A DNA stretch of 64,000 nucleotides from Streptomyces sp. cg36. GTDB taxonomy: Bacteria > Actinomycetota > Actinomycetes > Streptomycetales > Streptomycetaceae. The notes beneath the pieces were generated by a model, which had not been told where the DNA came from, did not search any database, and was given only the letters and a program-made list of their open reading frames with translations. Positions within the stretch are counted from its first letter, which is position 1. Each line of letters opens with the position of its first letter. Position numbers and translations under genes: made by a program. Where the stretch lies: the NCBI RefSeq assembly GCF_041080675.1, contig NZ_CP163520.1:1798001-1862000 (forward strand). The letters run 5' to 3'. This document shows positions 18,532 to 27,296 of this stretch, in pieces.

Positions 18532-19767
18532 TCAGGAGACGGGCCGCGAGTCGGCCCACACCGACTCGAATTCCTCGCGATATGTCTGGAAAAGTCCGTT
18601 CTCATCGTCGTGGTCGGGGCGTACGACACCCCGCCGCGCGCCCCCGCGCAGCACCAGCACCGGCGCTTCCATCCCGCGCGCCCTGCGCAAGTACGACTGG
18701 ACGACCGCGAGCCCGTCCGTGCCGTCCCCGTCGACCAGGTACGCCGTGAAGCGCGGGGTCTCGTCGAAGACCTGGATCTCGAAGGCCCCCGGATCGCGCA
18801 GCCGCGCCCGCACCCGCCGCATGTGCAGGATGTTCATCTCGACCGACCGGCTCAGCTCGCCCTTCTTCAGGCCCAGTTCGCGCTCGCGCCGCTTGACCGC
18901 GCTGCTCGCCGGGTTGAGGAAGAGCAGCCGCACCCGGCAGCCCGACTCGGCGAGCCGCACCAGCCGGCGGCCCGAGTAGTTCTGCACCAGCAGATTGAGG
19001 CCGATGCCTATCGCGTCGAGCCGCCGCGCGTTGCTGAACAGGTCCTCGGCGGGCAGCTGGCGCTGGAGCCGCACCCGGTCGGAGTGGACCGAGACCACGT
19101 CCGCGTACCGGTCGCCCACCAGGTCCTCGACGGCGTCGATGGGCAGCCGGTGCGCGGCGGGCGCCCCCGCGCCGCCGCCCAGTACGTCGAGGAGCCGCGC
19201 CGAGGCCCGCTCGGCCTGGGCCAGCACCGCCTCGTTGAGCGCGCGGTTGCGGGAGACCACGTTGCGCGCGACCTCCAGCTCGTCCAGGGCGAGTTCCACG
19301 TCGCGCCGGTCGTCCACGTACGGCTCGAAGCACGGCCAGTGCTGCACCATCAGCTCGCGCAGCTGCGGCAGCGTGAGGAAGCTGAGGACGTTGTCGTCGG
19401 CGGGGTCCAGCAGGTACCCCTTGCGGCGCGAGACCTCGCGCACGGCGACGGCCCGCTGCACCCACTCCTGCCCGGCCGGACCCGCCGCCGCGACCACCCA
19501 GTCGTCGCCGTGGACCGGCTCGTAGATGGGGCGCAGCACGGCGGCCACCACGGCCCGCAGCCGCTGCTCCACCAGGTTCAGCCAGATGTAGGCCCGGCCG
19601 GCCCGCTGCGCGCGCGTACGCACCTCGCTCCAGGCGTCCGCGCCCCAGTCCAGCTCCGCCCCGATCTCCACCGGACGGGCCAGCGAGACCGCTCCGGGCG
19701 GGATGTCGCCGGATTCCCCCTCGTGACCCGAGTCACCAGGGGGCAGCTCCAGCCCTCCCGAGCTCAC
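18532..19767 (-). CDS. SAV2148-type HEPN domain protein
   Basis: About 411 residues, very conserved in sequence style with the streptomycete SAV2148 family: LELPPGDSGHEGESGDIPPG, then AVSLARPVEIGAELDWGADA, later YIWLNLVEQRLRAVVAAVLR and a long helical C-terminal half. HEPN domains often belong to RNases or nucleotide-binding proteins; the role of this family is unknown. GTG 19767 is chosen because family-like sequence begins there; an ATG at 19920 would add about 51 residues of low conservation. It is divergent from glgX. Confidence 0.75.
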   Translation of the reverse strand: MSSGGLELPPGDSGHEGESGDIPPGAVSLARPVEIGAELDWGADAWSEVRTRAQRAGRAYIWLNLVEQRLRAVVAAVLRPIYEPVHGDDWVVAAAGPAGQEWVQRAVAVREVSRRKGYLLDPADDNVLSFLTLPQLRELMVQHWPCFEPYVDDRRDVELALDELEVARNVVSRNRALNEAVLAQAERASARLLDVLGGGAGAPAAHRLPIDAVEDLVGDRYADVVSVHSDRVRLQRQLPAEDLFSNARRLDAIGIGLNLLVQNYSGRRLVRLAESGCRVRLLFLNPASSAVKRRERELGLKKGELSRSVEMNILHMRRVRARLRDPGAFEIQVFDETPRFTAYLVDGDGTDGLAVVQSYLRRARGMEAPVLVLRGGARRGVVRPDHDDENGLFQTYREEFESVWADSRPVS

Positions 19768-20144
19768 CCGCGCACCGCCTTCCGGTCCCCCTCCAACGAT
19801 CAAGGAAGAGTACTCCGGGAGCAGGAGGCGGTGCAGCCGGATGGACAGGCTGGTTTCCCAACTCCCTTGTTGACGGGACCGGTTCCGTACGGCCCCTTCG
19901 GGGGGAGTGAGCGGATTCATAGCTGTTCCGGCCGCCCAGGGGCCCCGGTCATCGTCGGCCGATGGCCGGATCCCGTCGCCCAGGCCGTCCGGATCCCCCC
20001 GGATACCGCCCCCGCGACATGGGTAACTGCCGTTCGGATCACCCTCCGGAGCGCTCCGGCGTCCTAGGGGACGCGCCTCTTTTCCGGGAGGATCTGCTTC
20101 AAGTGCCCCGCAGCACACGGATCAGAAGTGGAAGAGTCTTGCCC
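19768..20144. other. Intergenic region between HEPN gene and glgX
   Basis: 377 bases with no convincing gene, except that the HEPN frame stays open to 19920. It contains a perfect 14-bp palindrome CCGGAGCGCTCCGG at 20046-20059, about 90 bases before glgX. No clear promoter hexamers were found. Confidence 0.5.
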
Positions 20145-22265
20145 ATGCAGGTGTGGCCGGGACAGGCGTACCCGCTCGGCGCCACGTACGACGGCGCCGG
20201 GACCAATTTCGCGGTCTTCTCGGAGGCCGCCCGCCGGATCGAGTTGTGCCTCCTGCACGACGACGGTTCGGAGACGGCGGTGGAGCTGCGCGAGACCGAC
20301 GCGTTCGTGCGCCACGCCTATCTGCCCGGAGTGATGCCGGGCCAGCGCTACGGCTTCCGCGTGCACGGCCCGTACGAGCCGCAGAACGGGCACCGGTGCA
20401 ACTCGGCGAAGCTGCTCCTGGACCCCTACGCGCGCGCGATCAGCGGGAGCGTCGACTGGGGCGAGGCGGTGTACGGCTACCACTTCGACCGGCCCGAGGC
20501 CCGCAACGACATGGACTCGGCGCCGCACACCATGACGTCGGTGGTGGTCAACCCGTACTTCGACTGGGGCGACGACCGCCCGCCGCGCACCGAGTACCAC
20601 CGCACGGTGCTCTACGAGGCCCATGTGAAGGGCCTGACGATGCTCCATCCGGAGCTGCCGCCGGAGATGCGCGGCACCTACGCGGCGCTGGCGCACCCCG
20701 CCGTCATCGGCCATCTGACGGAGCTGGGCGTGACCGCGCTGGAGCTGATGCCGGTGCACCAGTTCGTCAACGACCACCGGCTGGCGGACGAGGGGATGTC
20801 CAACTACTGGGGCTACAACACCATCGGGTTCTTCGCCCCCCACAACGCCTTCGCCTCCTGGGGCGACCGCGGCCAGCAGGTGCTGGAGTTCAAGCAGGCG
20901 GTACGGGCGCTGCACGAGGCCGGGATCGAGGTCATCCTGGACGTGGTCTACAACCACACGGCCGAGGGCAACCACCTGGGCCCCACGCTCTCCTTCCGCG
21001 GCCTGGACAACGCGCAGTACTACCGGCTCGCCGACGACCCGCGCTACTACGAGGACACCACCGGCACCGGGAACTCGCTCCTGATGCGCTCGCCGCACGT
21101 CCTCCAGCTGATCATGGACTCGCTGCGGTACTGGGTCACCGAGATGCACGTGGACGGCTTCCGCTTCGACCTGGCGGCCACGCTGGCCCGGCAGTTCCAC
21201 GACGTGGACCGGCTGTCGTCCTTCTTCGACCTGGTGCAGCAGGACCCGGTGGTGAGCCAGGTGAAGCTGATCGCGGAGCCCTGGGACGTCGGCGAGGGCG
21301 GCTACCAGGTGGGCAACTTCCCGCCCCTGTGGACCGAGTGGAACGGCAAGTACCGCGACACCGTACGGGACCTGTGGCGGGGCGAGCCGCGCACGCTGGC
21401 CGAGTTCGCCGGGCGCCTGACCGGCTCCTCCGACCTCTACCAGGACGACGGCCGGCGCCCGCTGGCCTCCATCAACTTCCACACCTGCCACGACGGCTTC
21501 ACCCTGCACGACCTCGTCTCGTACAACGACAAGCACAACGAGGCCAACAAGGAGGGCAACCGGGACGGCGAGAGCCACAACCGCTCCTGGAACTGCGGCG
21601 CCGAGGGCGACACCGACGACGCGGAGGTGCTGGAGCTGCGCGAGCGCCAGATGCGCAACTTCATCGCCACCCTGATGCTGTCGCAGGGCGTGCCCATGCT
21701 CAGCCACGGCGACGAGTTCGCCCGCACCCAGCGGGGCAACAACAACACCTACTGCCAGGACAGCGAGCTGACCTGGGTGAAGTGGCCGGACCCGGGCAGC
21801 GACCCGGAGGGCACCCTGCTCGCGTTCACCCGCACGATGGTGTGGCTGCGGCGCGACCACCCGGTCTTCCGGCGCCGCCGCTTCTTCCACGGCAGGCCCG
21901 TCCAGGGCACGCACGACGAGCTGTCGGACATCGCCTGGTTCACGCCCGAGGGCGGGGAGATGGCCGAGCGGGACTGGCAGTCGTCGAGCGCCAAGGCCCT
22001 CTCGGTCTTCCTGAACGGCAACGCGATCTCCGAGCCCGGCCCGCGCGGCGAGCGCATCGCGGACGACTCGTTCCTGCTGATGTTCAACGCGAGCGCGGAG
22101 ACCATCGACTTCCTGGTGCCGGTCAACCACGGCCGGCAGTGGCAGGTGGTGGTCGACACGGGCCTCCCGGCGGGCGCGCCGCCCGGCGAGGGCGCCAAGG
22201 TGACGGCGGGCGAGCGGGTCACCCTGGTGGGCCGCAGCCTGGCGGTGCTGCACCGCCCCGCCTGA
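20145..22265 (+). CDS. glgX: Glycogen debranching enzyme GlgX
   Basis: 706-residue GH13 enzyme that hydrolyses alpha-1,6 branches of phosphorylase-limited glycogen. An N-terminal CBM48 domain (WPGQAYPLGATYDGAGTNFA) precedes the catalytic barrel. Catalytic residues are Asp342 in DGFRFD, Glu378 in LIAEPWDVG and Asp450 in TCHDGFTL. GlgX-typical segments include GYNTIGFFAPHNAF and VYNHTAEGNHLGP. The start is ATG 20145 with GGAAGAG about nine bases upstream. It precedes treY by 151 bases, forming a glycogen-to-trehalose block. Confidence 0.95.
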   Translation: MQVWPGQAYPLGATYDGAGTNFAVFSEAARRIELCLLHDDGSETAVELRETDAFVRHAYLPGVMPGQRYGFRVHGPYEPQNGHRCNSAKLLLDPYARAISGSVDWGEAVYGYHFDRPEARNDMDSAPHTMTSVVVNPYFDWGDDRPPRTEYHRTVLYEAHVKGLTMLHPELPPEMRGTYAALAHPAVIGHLTELGVTALELMPVHQFVNDHRLADEGMSNYWGYNTIGFFAPHNAFASWGDRGQQVLEFKQAVRALHEAGIEVILDVVYNHTAEGNHLGPTLSFRGLDNAQYYRLADDPRYYEDTTGTGNSLLMRSPHVLQLIMDSLRYWVTEMHVDGFRFDLAATLARQFHDVDRLSSFFDLVQQDPVVSQVKLIAEPWDVGEGGYQVGNFPPLWTEWNGKYRDTVRDLWRGEPRTLAEFAGRLTGSSDLYQDDGRRPLASINFHTCHDGFTLHDLVSYNDKHNEANKEGNRDGESHNRSWNCGAEGDTDDAEVLELRERQMRNFIATLMLSQGVPMLSHGDEFARTQRGNNNTYCQDSELTWVKWPDPGSDPEGTLLAFTRTMVWLRRDHPVFRRRRFFHGRPVQGTHDELSDIAWFTPEGGEMAERDWQSSSAKALSVFLNGNAISEPGPRGERIADDSFLLMFNASAETIDFLVPVNHGRQWQVVVDTGLPAGAPPGEGAKVTAGERVTLVGRSLAVLHRPA

Positions 22266-22416
22266 GAGCCTGCCGGCGTGCCTGCCGGGCGTCGGCGCGC
22301 GGGCGGAGGCGCAAGGGCAGGCGCTGGGCGGGCACCGGGCGGAACGCGCGCGGCAGACGGGTGCGCCCGCCCGGTCCGCAGGCACAGAAACCGCCTCGCC
22401 GGGTACGTACGTTTGT

Positions 22417-24903
22417 ATGACACCCACCGCGACCTACCGTCTCCAGCTCCAGCCGGACTTCCCGTTCGCCGCCGCCGAGGCGGCCGTGCCCCGGCTGGCC
22501 TCGCTCGGGGTGTCGCACCTGCACCTCTCGCCGGTCCTGGAGTCGGTGCCGGGCTCGACGCACGGCTACGACGTCGTCGACCACGCGCGCGTACGCGAAG
22601 AGCTCGGCGGCGAGGAGGGGCTGCGGCGGCTCGCCCGCACCGCCCGCGCGGCCGGGCTCGGCCTGGTGCTCGACATCGTCCCCAACCACATGGCGGCGGC
22701 GCCGCGCCACAACCGGCAGCTGTGGGAGGTCCTGCGCGAGGGACCCCGCTCGCCGTACGCCAAGTGGTTCGACATCGACTGGGAGGCGGGCGGCGGCAGG
22801 GTGCTGCTGCCGGTCCTGGCGGGCCCGCTCGGCGGCGAACTGGCCCGGCTGCGGGTGGACCGGCGCAGGGGCGTACTGACGTACGGCGAGGAGCACGCCT
22901 TTCCGCTGCGCGCCGGTACGGACGATCTGGCGCTGCCCGAGCTCCTGGAGGCCCAGTGGTACCGGCTCGGCTGGTGGCGGCTGGCCCGCACCGAGCTCAA
23001 CTACCGCCGCTTCTTCACCATTTCGGAGCTGATCGGGGTCCGCGTCGAGGACGAGGAGGTCTTCGCGGCCACCCACGCCAAGGTCCTGGAGCTGGTCCGG
23101 GACGGCGTGGTGGACGGGCTGCGGGTGGACCATCCGGACGGGCTCGCCGATCCCGAAACGTATCTGCGGCGCCTGCGCACGGCCACGGAAGGGCGCTGGA
23201 CGGTGGTCGAGAAGATCCTCGCCGCCACCGAGCCGCTGCCCTCCGGCTGGGAGGTCGCCGGAACCACGGGCTACGACGCGCTCCGCCGGATCGACGGCCT
23301 CTTCGTCGACCCGGCGGGCCACCGGGAGATCCTGCGCCACTACCGGGAGTTCACCGCCGCGCCCGCCGACCGGGGCGGGCAGTGGGAGGCGACCGCGCGG
23401 CGGGCCGCCCACACGGTGGCCGGGCACGAGCTGGCCGCCGAGGTGGCGCATCTGACCCGGGCGGCGGCGCGGCTGTGCGCCCGCGATCCCGCACTGCGCG
23501 ACCACGCGCCCTGGGCGCTGCGGCTGGCCCTGCACGAACTCCTGGTCCGCGTCCCCGTCTACCGCCCCTACCCCGGCGACGCGCCCTCCGTGCTGACGCC
23601 CGAGCTGGCCGACCGGGCACGGGCGGCGTTCACCGTCCCGGAGGAGGCGGCGGCGGTGGACGCGGTACGCGCGCTGCTGCTGGAGGAGGGGGACGAGCCC
23701 GGTGGGGACGTTGGGAGCAGTGGGGGCGGTGGGTTCCACAGGGTCAGTGAGCCCAGCGGGGTCCATGGGGTCGGCGAGGGCGGCGGGAGTCGCGGGGCCG
23801 GTGACGGTCCGGAGCGGCGGGCCTTCCGGGCCCGCTTCGCCCAGACGTCGTCGGCGCTGCGCGCCAAGTCCCTTGAGGACACGGCGTTTTATCGATATGT
23901 CCCCTTGCTCTCCACCAACGAGGTGGGGGGCGACCCGGGCCGGCCGGCCGTCGCCCCGGACGAGTTCCACGCGTACTGCGCCCGCATCGCCCGCGACTGG
24001 CCGGACACCGGGACGGTGCTGTCCACCCACGACACCAAACGCAGCGCCGACGTACGGGCGCGGATCGCCGTGCTGTCCGAGTGCCCGGAGCGGTGGTCCG
24101 CGCTCCTGGAACGGCTCGCGCCAACGCCCTCCCCCGATCCGCAGCTGGCCTGGACGGCATGGCAGACCGCGGTCGGGCTCGGCGGCGGAGTGACCCGGCA
24201 GCGGCTGGACGACGCCCTGCTCAAGGCCGCCCGCGAGTCCGGTCTGCACACCAGCTGGACCGAGCAGGACCCCGCGTACGAGCGGGCGCTGGCCGACTTC
24301 GTGGCGGAGGGGCCCGCCGGGCCGCCCGTGGACCGGATCGAGGCGTTCTGCCGGAGCCTGGATCCGGCCACGCGCGCGAACGTGCTGGGCGCCGCGCTCG
24401 TCCATCTGACGATGCCGGGCGTGCCGGACGTCTACCAGGGCACCGAGTCCGCGTATCTGGCCCTGGTCGACCCGGACAACCGGCGGCCCGTGGACTTCCC
24501 GCCGACCCCCGTGGCGGAGGTGCCCGATCCACGGGCCGAGGGAGCCGACGAGAAGGCGCGGCTCTCGATCGCGGCGCTGCGGCTGCGCCGGGATCTTCCG
24601 GAGGCGTTCGGGACGTCGAGTACGTACGCGCCGCTGTACGCGACCGGTCCCGCGTCCGCCCACTGCCTGGCGTTCTGCCGGTCCGGCGAGGTGGTGACGG
24701 CGGTGACCCGGCTCTCCCTGCGGCTGACCCAGTCGGGCGGCTGGGGCCCGACGGAGCTGCCCCTGCCCGAGGGGAGCTGGGCCGATGTGCTGGACCCGGG
24801 GCGGGAGTTCACGGGCGCGGTGGCGCTGGGCGATCTCCTCGCCGAACGTCCGGTCGCCCTGCTCCGGCGGATCCCCCGGGCAGACACGCCCACGCGGGGC
24901 TGA
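22417..24903 (+). CDS. treY: Malto-oligosyltrehalose synthase TreY
   Basis: 828-residue GH13 enzyme converting the reducing end of maltodextrins to a terminal trehalosyl unit. Family hallmarks are MTPTATYRLQLQPDFPF at the start, SHLHLSPVLESVPGSTHGYD, and LDIVPNHMA. Catalytic residues are Asp238 in GLRVDHPDGL, Glu265 in VVEKILA and Asp539 in STHDTKRSADVRARI. An odd Gly/Ser-rich insert occupies about residues 428-464 (GGDVGSSGGGGFHR and on), just before the conserved RRAFRARFAQTSSALRAKSLEDTA; its DNA is G-rich with more T than the flanks. TreZ is encoded 3.9 kb downstream. Confidence 0.95.
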   Translation: MTPTATYRLQLQPDFPFAAAEAAVPRLASLGVSHLHLSPVLESVPGSTHGYDVVDHARVREELGGEEGLRRLARTARAAGLGLVLDIVPNHMAAAPRHNRQLWEVLREGPRSPYAKWFDIDWEAGGGRVLLPVLAGPLGGELARLRVDRRRGVLTYGEEHAFPLRAGTDDLALPELLEAQWYRLGWWRLARTELNYRRFFTISELIGVRVEDEEVFAATHAKVLELVRDGVVDGLRVDHPDGLADPETYLRRLRTATEGRWTVVEKILAATEPLPSGWEVAGTTGYDALRRIDGLFVDPAGHREILRHYREFTAAPADRGGQWEATARRAAHTVAGHELAAEVAHLTRAAARLCARDPALRDHAPWALRLALHELLVRVPVYRPYPGDAPSVLTPELADRARAAFTVPEEAAAVDAVRALLLEEGDEPGGDVGSSGGGGFHRVSEPSGVHGVGEGGGSRGAGDGPERRAFRARFAQTSSALRAKSLEDTAFYRYVPLLSTNEVGGDPGRPAVAPDEFHAYCARIARDWPDTGTVLSTHDTKRSADVRARIAVLSECPERWSALLERLAPTPSPDPQLAWTAWQTAVGLGGGVTRQRLDDALLKAARESGLHTSWTEQDPAYERALADFVAEGPAGPPVDRIEAFCRSLDPATRANVLGAALVHLTMPGVPDVYQGTESAYLALVDPDNRRPVDFPPTPVAEVPDPRAEGADEKARLSIAALRLRRDLPEAFGTSSTYAPLYATGPASAHCLAFCRSGEVVTAVTRLSLRLTQSGGWGPTELPLPEGSWADVLDPGREFTGAVALGDLLAERPVALLRRIPRADTPTRG

Positions 24904-24987
24904 GCCACGGGGACGGCGCCCGGACCCGCCGATCGGGCCTGGGGCCGGGCGTCGCCGGGCAGGCGCGAAGGCGGCAACGGGCCCTGG

Positions 24988-25091
24988 CCCTCCCCGGACG
25001 GCGCGGCCTCTCGGGCCCAACCTTCCATGGACGGCACGACGTCCCGGGCCCTGCTCTCCGGCCTAGCCCTCCGTGGACGGCGCGACTTCCA
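24988..25091. repeat. Three degenerate copies of the GNAT gene's 3' end
   Basis: CCCTCCGTGGACGGCGCGAC at 25068, inside the GNAT coding end, recurs imperfectly as CCTTCCATGGACGGCACGAC at 25021 and CCCTCCCCGGACGGCGCGGC at 24988. This suggests past local duplication of the gene end into the treY-GNAT gap. Confidence 0.45.
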
Positions 25092-25548
25092 AGGAGTACC
25101 GCACCTTCTCGCGTCCGGCCGCGCCCACGCGGTCGTAGAACCGCCGCGCCCCCTCGTTCCAGACCGGCGTCTGCCACTGCACCTCGCTCAGCCCGAGCTC
25201 CCGTGCCTCGGCCACCACCGCCGCCATCAGCCGCTCGCCCAGGCCCAGGCCGCGGTGGCCGTCGCGCAGGAAGAGGCAGTCCATGTGCAGATACTCACGG
25301 GCCTGCCAGGTGGCGAACTCGGGGGCGCAGCTCGCGTACCCCACGACCTCGCCGCCCGCTATCTCGGCGACCAGACAGCGCACGCGCGGTGCCGCCGGGC
25401 CGAAGAGCAGGGCGCCGAGCCGCTCCGCGAAGTCGGGCGCGGGCGGCGCGGCCTTCTCGTACACCGCGTGCTCCGCCGCCAGTTCGGCCAGGCGGGGCAG
25501 GTCGTCGGGGCGGGCGCGGCGCACCCGGGGCTGCTGGTCCTCGTTCAT
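25063..25548 (-). CDS. GNAT family N-acetyltransferase
   Basis: 161-residue single-domain GNAT. The N-terminal RRARPDDLPRLAELAAEHAVYE is characteristic of diamine/polyamine-type acetyltransferases. The acetyl-CoA loop appears as RDGHRGLGLGERLMAAVV, and the C-terminus has WNEGARRFYDRVGAAG. The substrate is unknown. It is convergent with treY. Confidence 0.88.
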   Translation of the reverse strand: MNEDQQPRVRRARPDDLPRLAELAAEHAVYEKAAPPAPDFAERLGALLFGPAAPRVRCLVAEIAGGEVVGYASCAPEFATWQAREYLHMDCLFLRDGHRGLGLGERLMAAVVAEARELGLSEVQWQTPVWNEGARRFYDRVGAAGREKVRYSLEVAPSTEG

Positions 25549-25604
25549 ACCGCCATGATGGGGGACCCCGCTGACAACGCCCCCGCCCCTGGCGTTCGCG
25601 CAGG

Positions 25605-26153
25605 TCAGCCGGTGGCGAGCCGGAAGCTCATGCGTCCGAAGCTCACCTGGTCGCCGTCGCTGACGACCACCGCCCCGGTCACCCGGCGCCCGTTGACGCT
25701 GGTGCCGTTGGTCGAGCCGAGGTCGCGCAGCACCCAGGCGCCGGACTGGTGGCTGAGTTCGGCGTGCACCCGGGAGACCGTCTCGTGGCTGAGCCGCAGC
25801 CCGTTGTGCGGGTCTCGGCCGATGCGCAGCGGATAGGGGCCGGGAGCCGGGAAGAGCAGCTTCGGCAGCCGCTCCGACTGCCAGGCCCGGCGCATCGTCA
25901 CGGTGAACCCGGACACCCGGCTCACCGCCCCGTACAGCGCCCTCGTCCAGCGCTTGTCCGACTCCAGGTCGACCGTGAGCGCGGCCAGCTCGTCGGATCC
26001 GCGCGCGGACAGGGCCAGTTCCATCCGGCGCATGAAGGTGTCGTGCGACAGCTTGCCCTGGGCCGCGCCCTCTCTGAGCACGTCGAGCACACGGTCGCGC
26101 TCGGCGTCGGACAGCCGGGCGGAACGCGTGGGAAACGGGAAGGACGATGTCAC
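25605..26153 (-). CDS. DUF1707 and FHA domain protein
   Basis: 182-residue protein. The N-terminal DUF1707 domain (ARLSDAERDRVLDVLREGAAQGKLSHDTFMRRM) is an actinobacterial SHOCT-like module. The C-terminal FHA domain has the phosphothreonine-binding signature LRIGRDPHNGLRLSHETVSRVHAEL and LRDLGSTNGTSVNG. FHA domains read Ser/Thr kinase signals. GTG 26153 is the start nearest the conserved domain; the ribosome site is weak, so the start is uncertain. Confidence 0.82.
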   Translation of the reverse strand: MTSSFPFPTRSARLSDAERDRVLDVLREGAAQGKLSHDTFMRRMELALSARGSDELAALTVDLESDKRWTRALYGAVSRVSGFTVTMRRAWQSERLPKLLFPAPGPYPLRIGRDPHNGLRLSHETVSRVHAELSHQSGAWVLRDLGSTNGTSVNGRRVTGAVVVSDGDQVSFGRMSFRLATG

Positions 26154-26250
26154 ACGGAGATTGTCGGTCCGACGGCCTCGGCCTGTCCAGCAGGGCCGCA
26201 GATTGTCCCCCGCTCCCCCTGCCTCCGGCGCTGACCTGCGAGGAAATCGC

Positions 26251-26281
26251 TTGCGAGCGTCCGGGGCGGGGTTGTTAGGGT
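26251..26281 (+). promoter_or_regulatory. Possible promoter of the downstream GNAT gene
   Basis: TTGCGA (26251-26256) and TAGGGT (26276-26281) with a 19-base spacer, about 33 bases before the TTG start. The spacer is slightly long. Confidence 0.35.
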
Positions 26282-26314
26282 CTGCCGACCGTCGGCACTT
26301 CTGAGGGGAACCCC

Positions 26315-27277
26315 TTGACGACACCCGCGTCGGACATCACCTTCCGTCCGCTCGCCGGGCCCGAGGAACTCGGGCTCTTCCAGCAGCTCTCGTACGTGCT
26401 GGACCACGAGGTCGAGGACGACCTCGCCACTGGCCGCCGCCTCCCCGAGTGGATGTGGGTGGCGCTGCGCGGCGAGCGGGTGCGCGCCCGGCTCTCCTGG
26501 TGGACGCCGCCGGGCCACGAGGCCCCGCTCATCCTGGACTTCTTCGACGTCGACGACTCGCTGGACCCGGCCGAGCGCCACGCCGTCGGGCTGGAGCTGG
26601 TGGAGACCGCCACCGCCGCGGTGATCCCGCGGGGCACCCCCCGCCCCGAGTACTCGCGGTACGCCCCCGGCGACTGGCGCGAGGACCCGCACGCGCGCGA
26701 GGTCGTCGAGACGCGGATGAACGTGCTGGCCGACACGGGCGCGCGCGTCCTCGTGGAGCGGCTGCGCCTGGAGTGGAGCCCGGGCACCCCGCTCCCCGCC
26801 CCCTCCACCCGGCTGCTCTTCCGCCCGGCGACCGACCGCGAGGAGCTGCTCTCCCTGATGACGCTCGTCCTGGAGGGCACGCTGGACGAGCACAGCCGTA
26901 CGGAGATGCTCACGATGACGCCGCGCGAGTCGGCGGAGCTGATGTACGAGGAGGAGTTCGAGACGTTCAAGTCACCGCGCGCGTGGTGGCGGATCGCCGA
27001 ACTCCCGGACGGCGGCGGCCCGGTGGGCTTCGTCATCCCCGCGCGCAACAACTACCACCCGATCATCGCGTACATCGGTGTGCTGCCCGCCCACCGGGGC
27101 CACGGCTACATCGACGACGTCCTCGCCGAGGGGACCCGGATCCTGGCCGCCGAGGACGTGCCGCGCATCCGGGCCGCCACGGACCTCGGCAACGTGCCGA
27201 TGGCCGAGGCGTTCGCGCGCGCGGGGTACGCGAACTTCGAGCGCGCCATCAACATGGTCTGGCCGGCCGAGGGCTGA
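26315..27277 (+). CDS. Tandem-type GNAT N-acetyltransferase
   Basis: 320 residues, about twice a single GNAT. The C-terminal half holds the clear acetyl-CoA fold (VGFVIPARNNYHPIIAYIGVLPAHRGHGYIDDVLAEG, then RAATDLGNVPMAEAFARAGYANF). The N-terminal half (ITFRPLAGPEELGLFQQLSYVLDHE) is a degenerate second domain. Translation starts at TTG 26315, with GAGGGGAA five bases upstream. Substrate unknown; similar proteins in streptomycetes are listed simply as GNAT. Confidence 0.85.
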   Translation: MTTPASDITFRPLAGPEELGLFQQLSYVLDHEVEDDLATGRRLPEWMWVALRGERVRARLSWWTPPGHEAPLILDFFDVDDSLDPAERHAVGLELVETATAAVIPRGTPRPEYSRYAPGDWREDPHAREVVETRMNVLADTGARVLVERLRLEWSPGTPLPAPSTRLLFRPATDREELLSLMTLVLEGTLDEHSRTEMLTMTPRESAELMYEEEFETFKSPRAWWRIAELPDGGGPVGFVIPARNNYHPIIAYIGVLPAHRGHGYIDDVLAEGTRILAAEDVPRIRAATDLGNVPMAEAFARAGYANFERAINMVWPAEG

Positions 27278-27296
27278 TCCGCAGCTCCCGGCGCGC

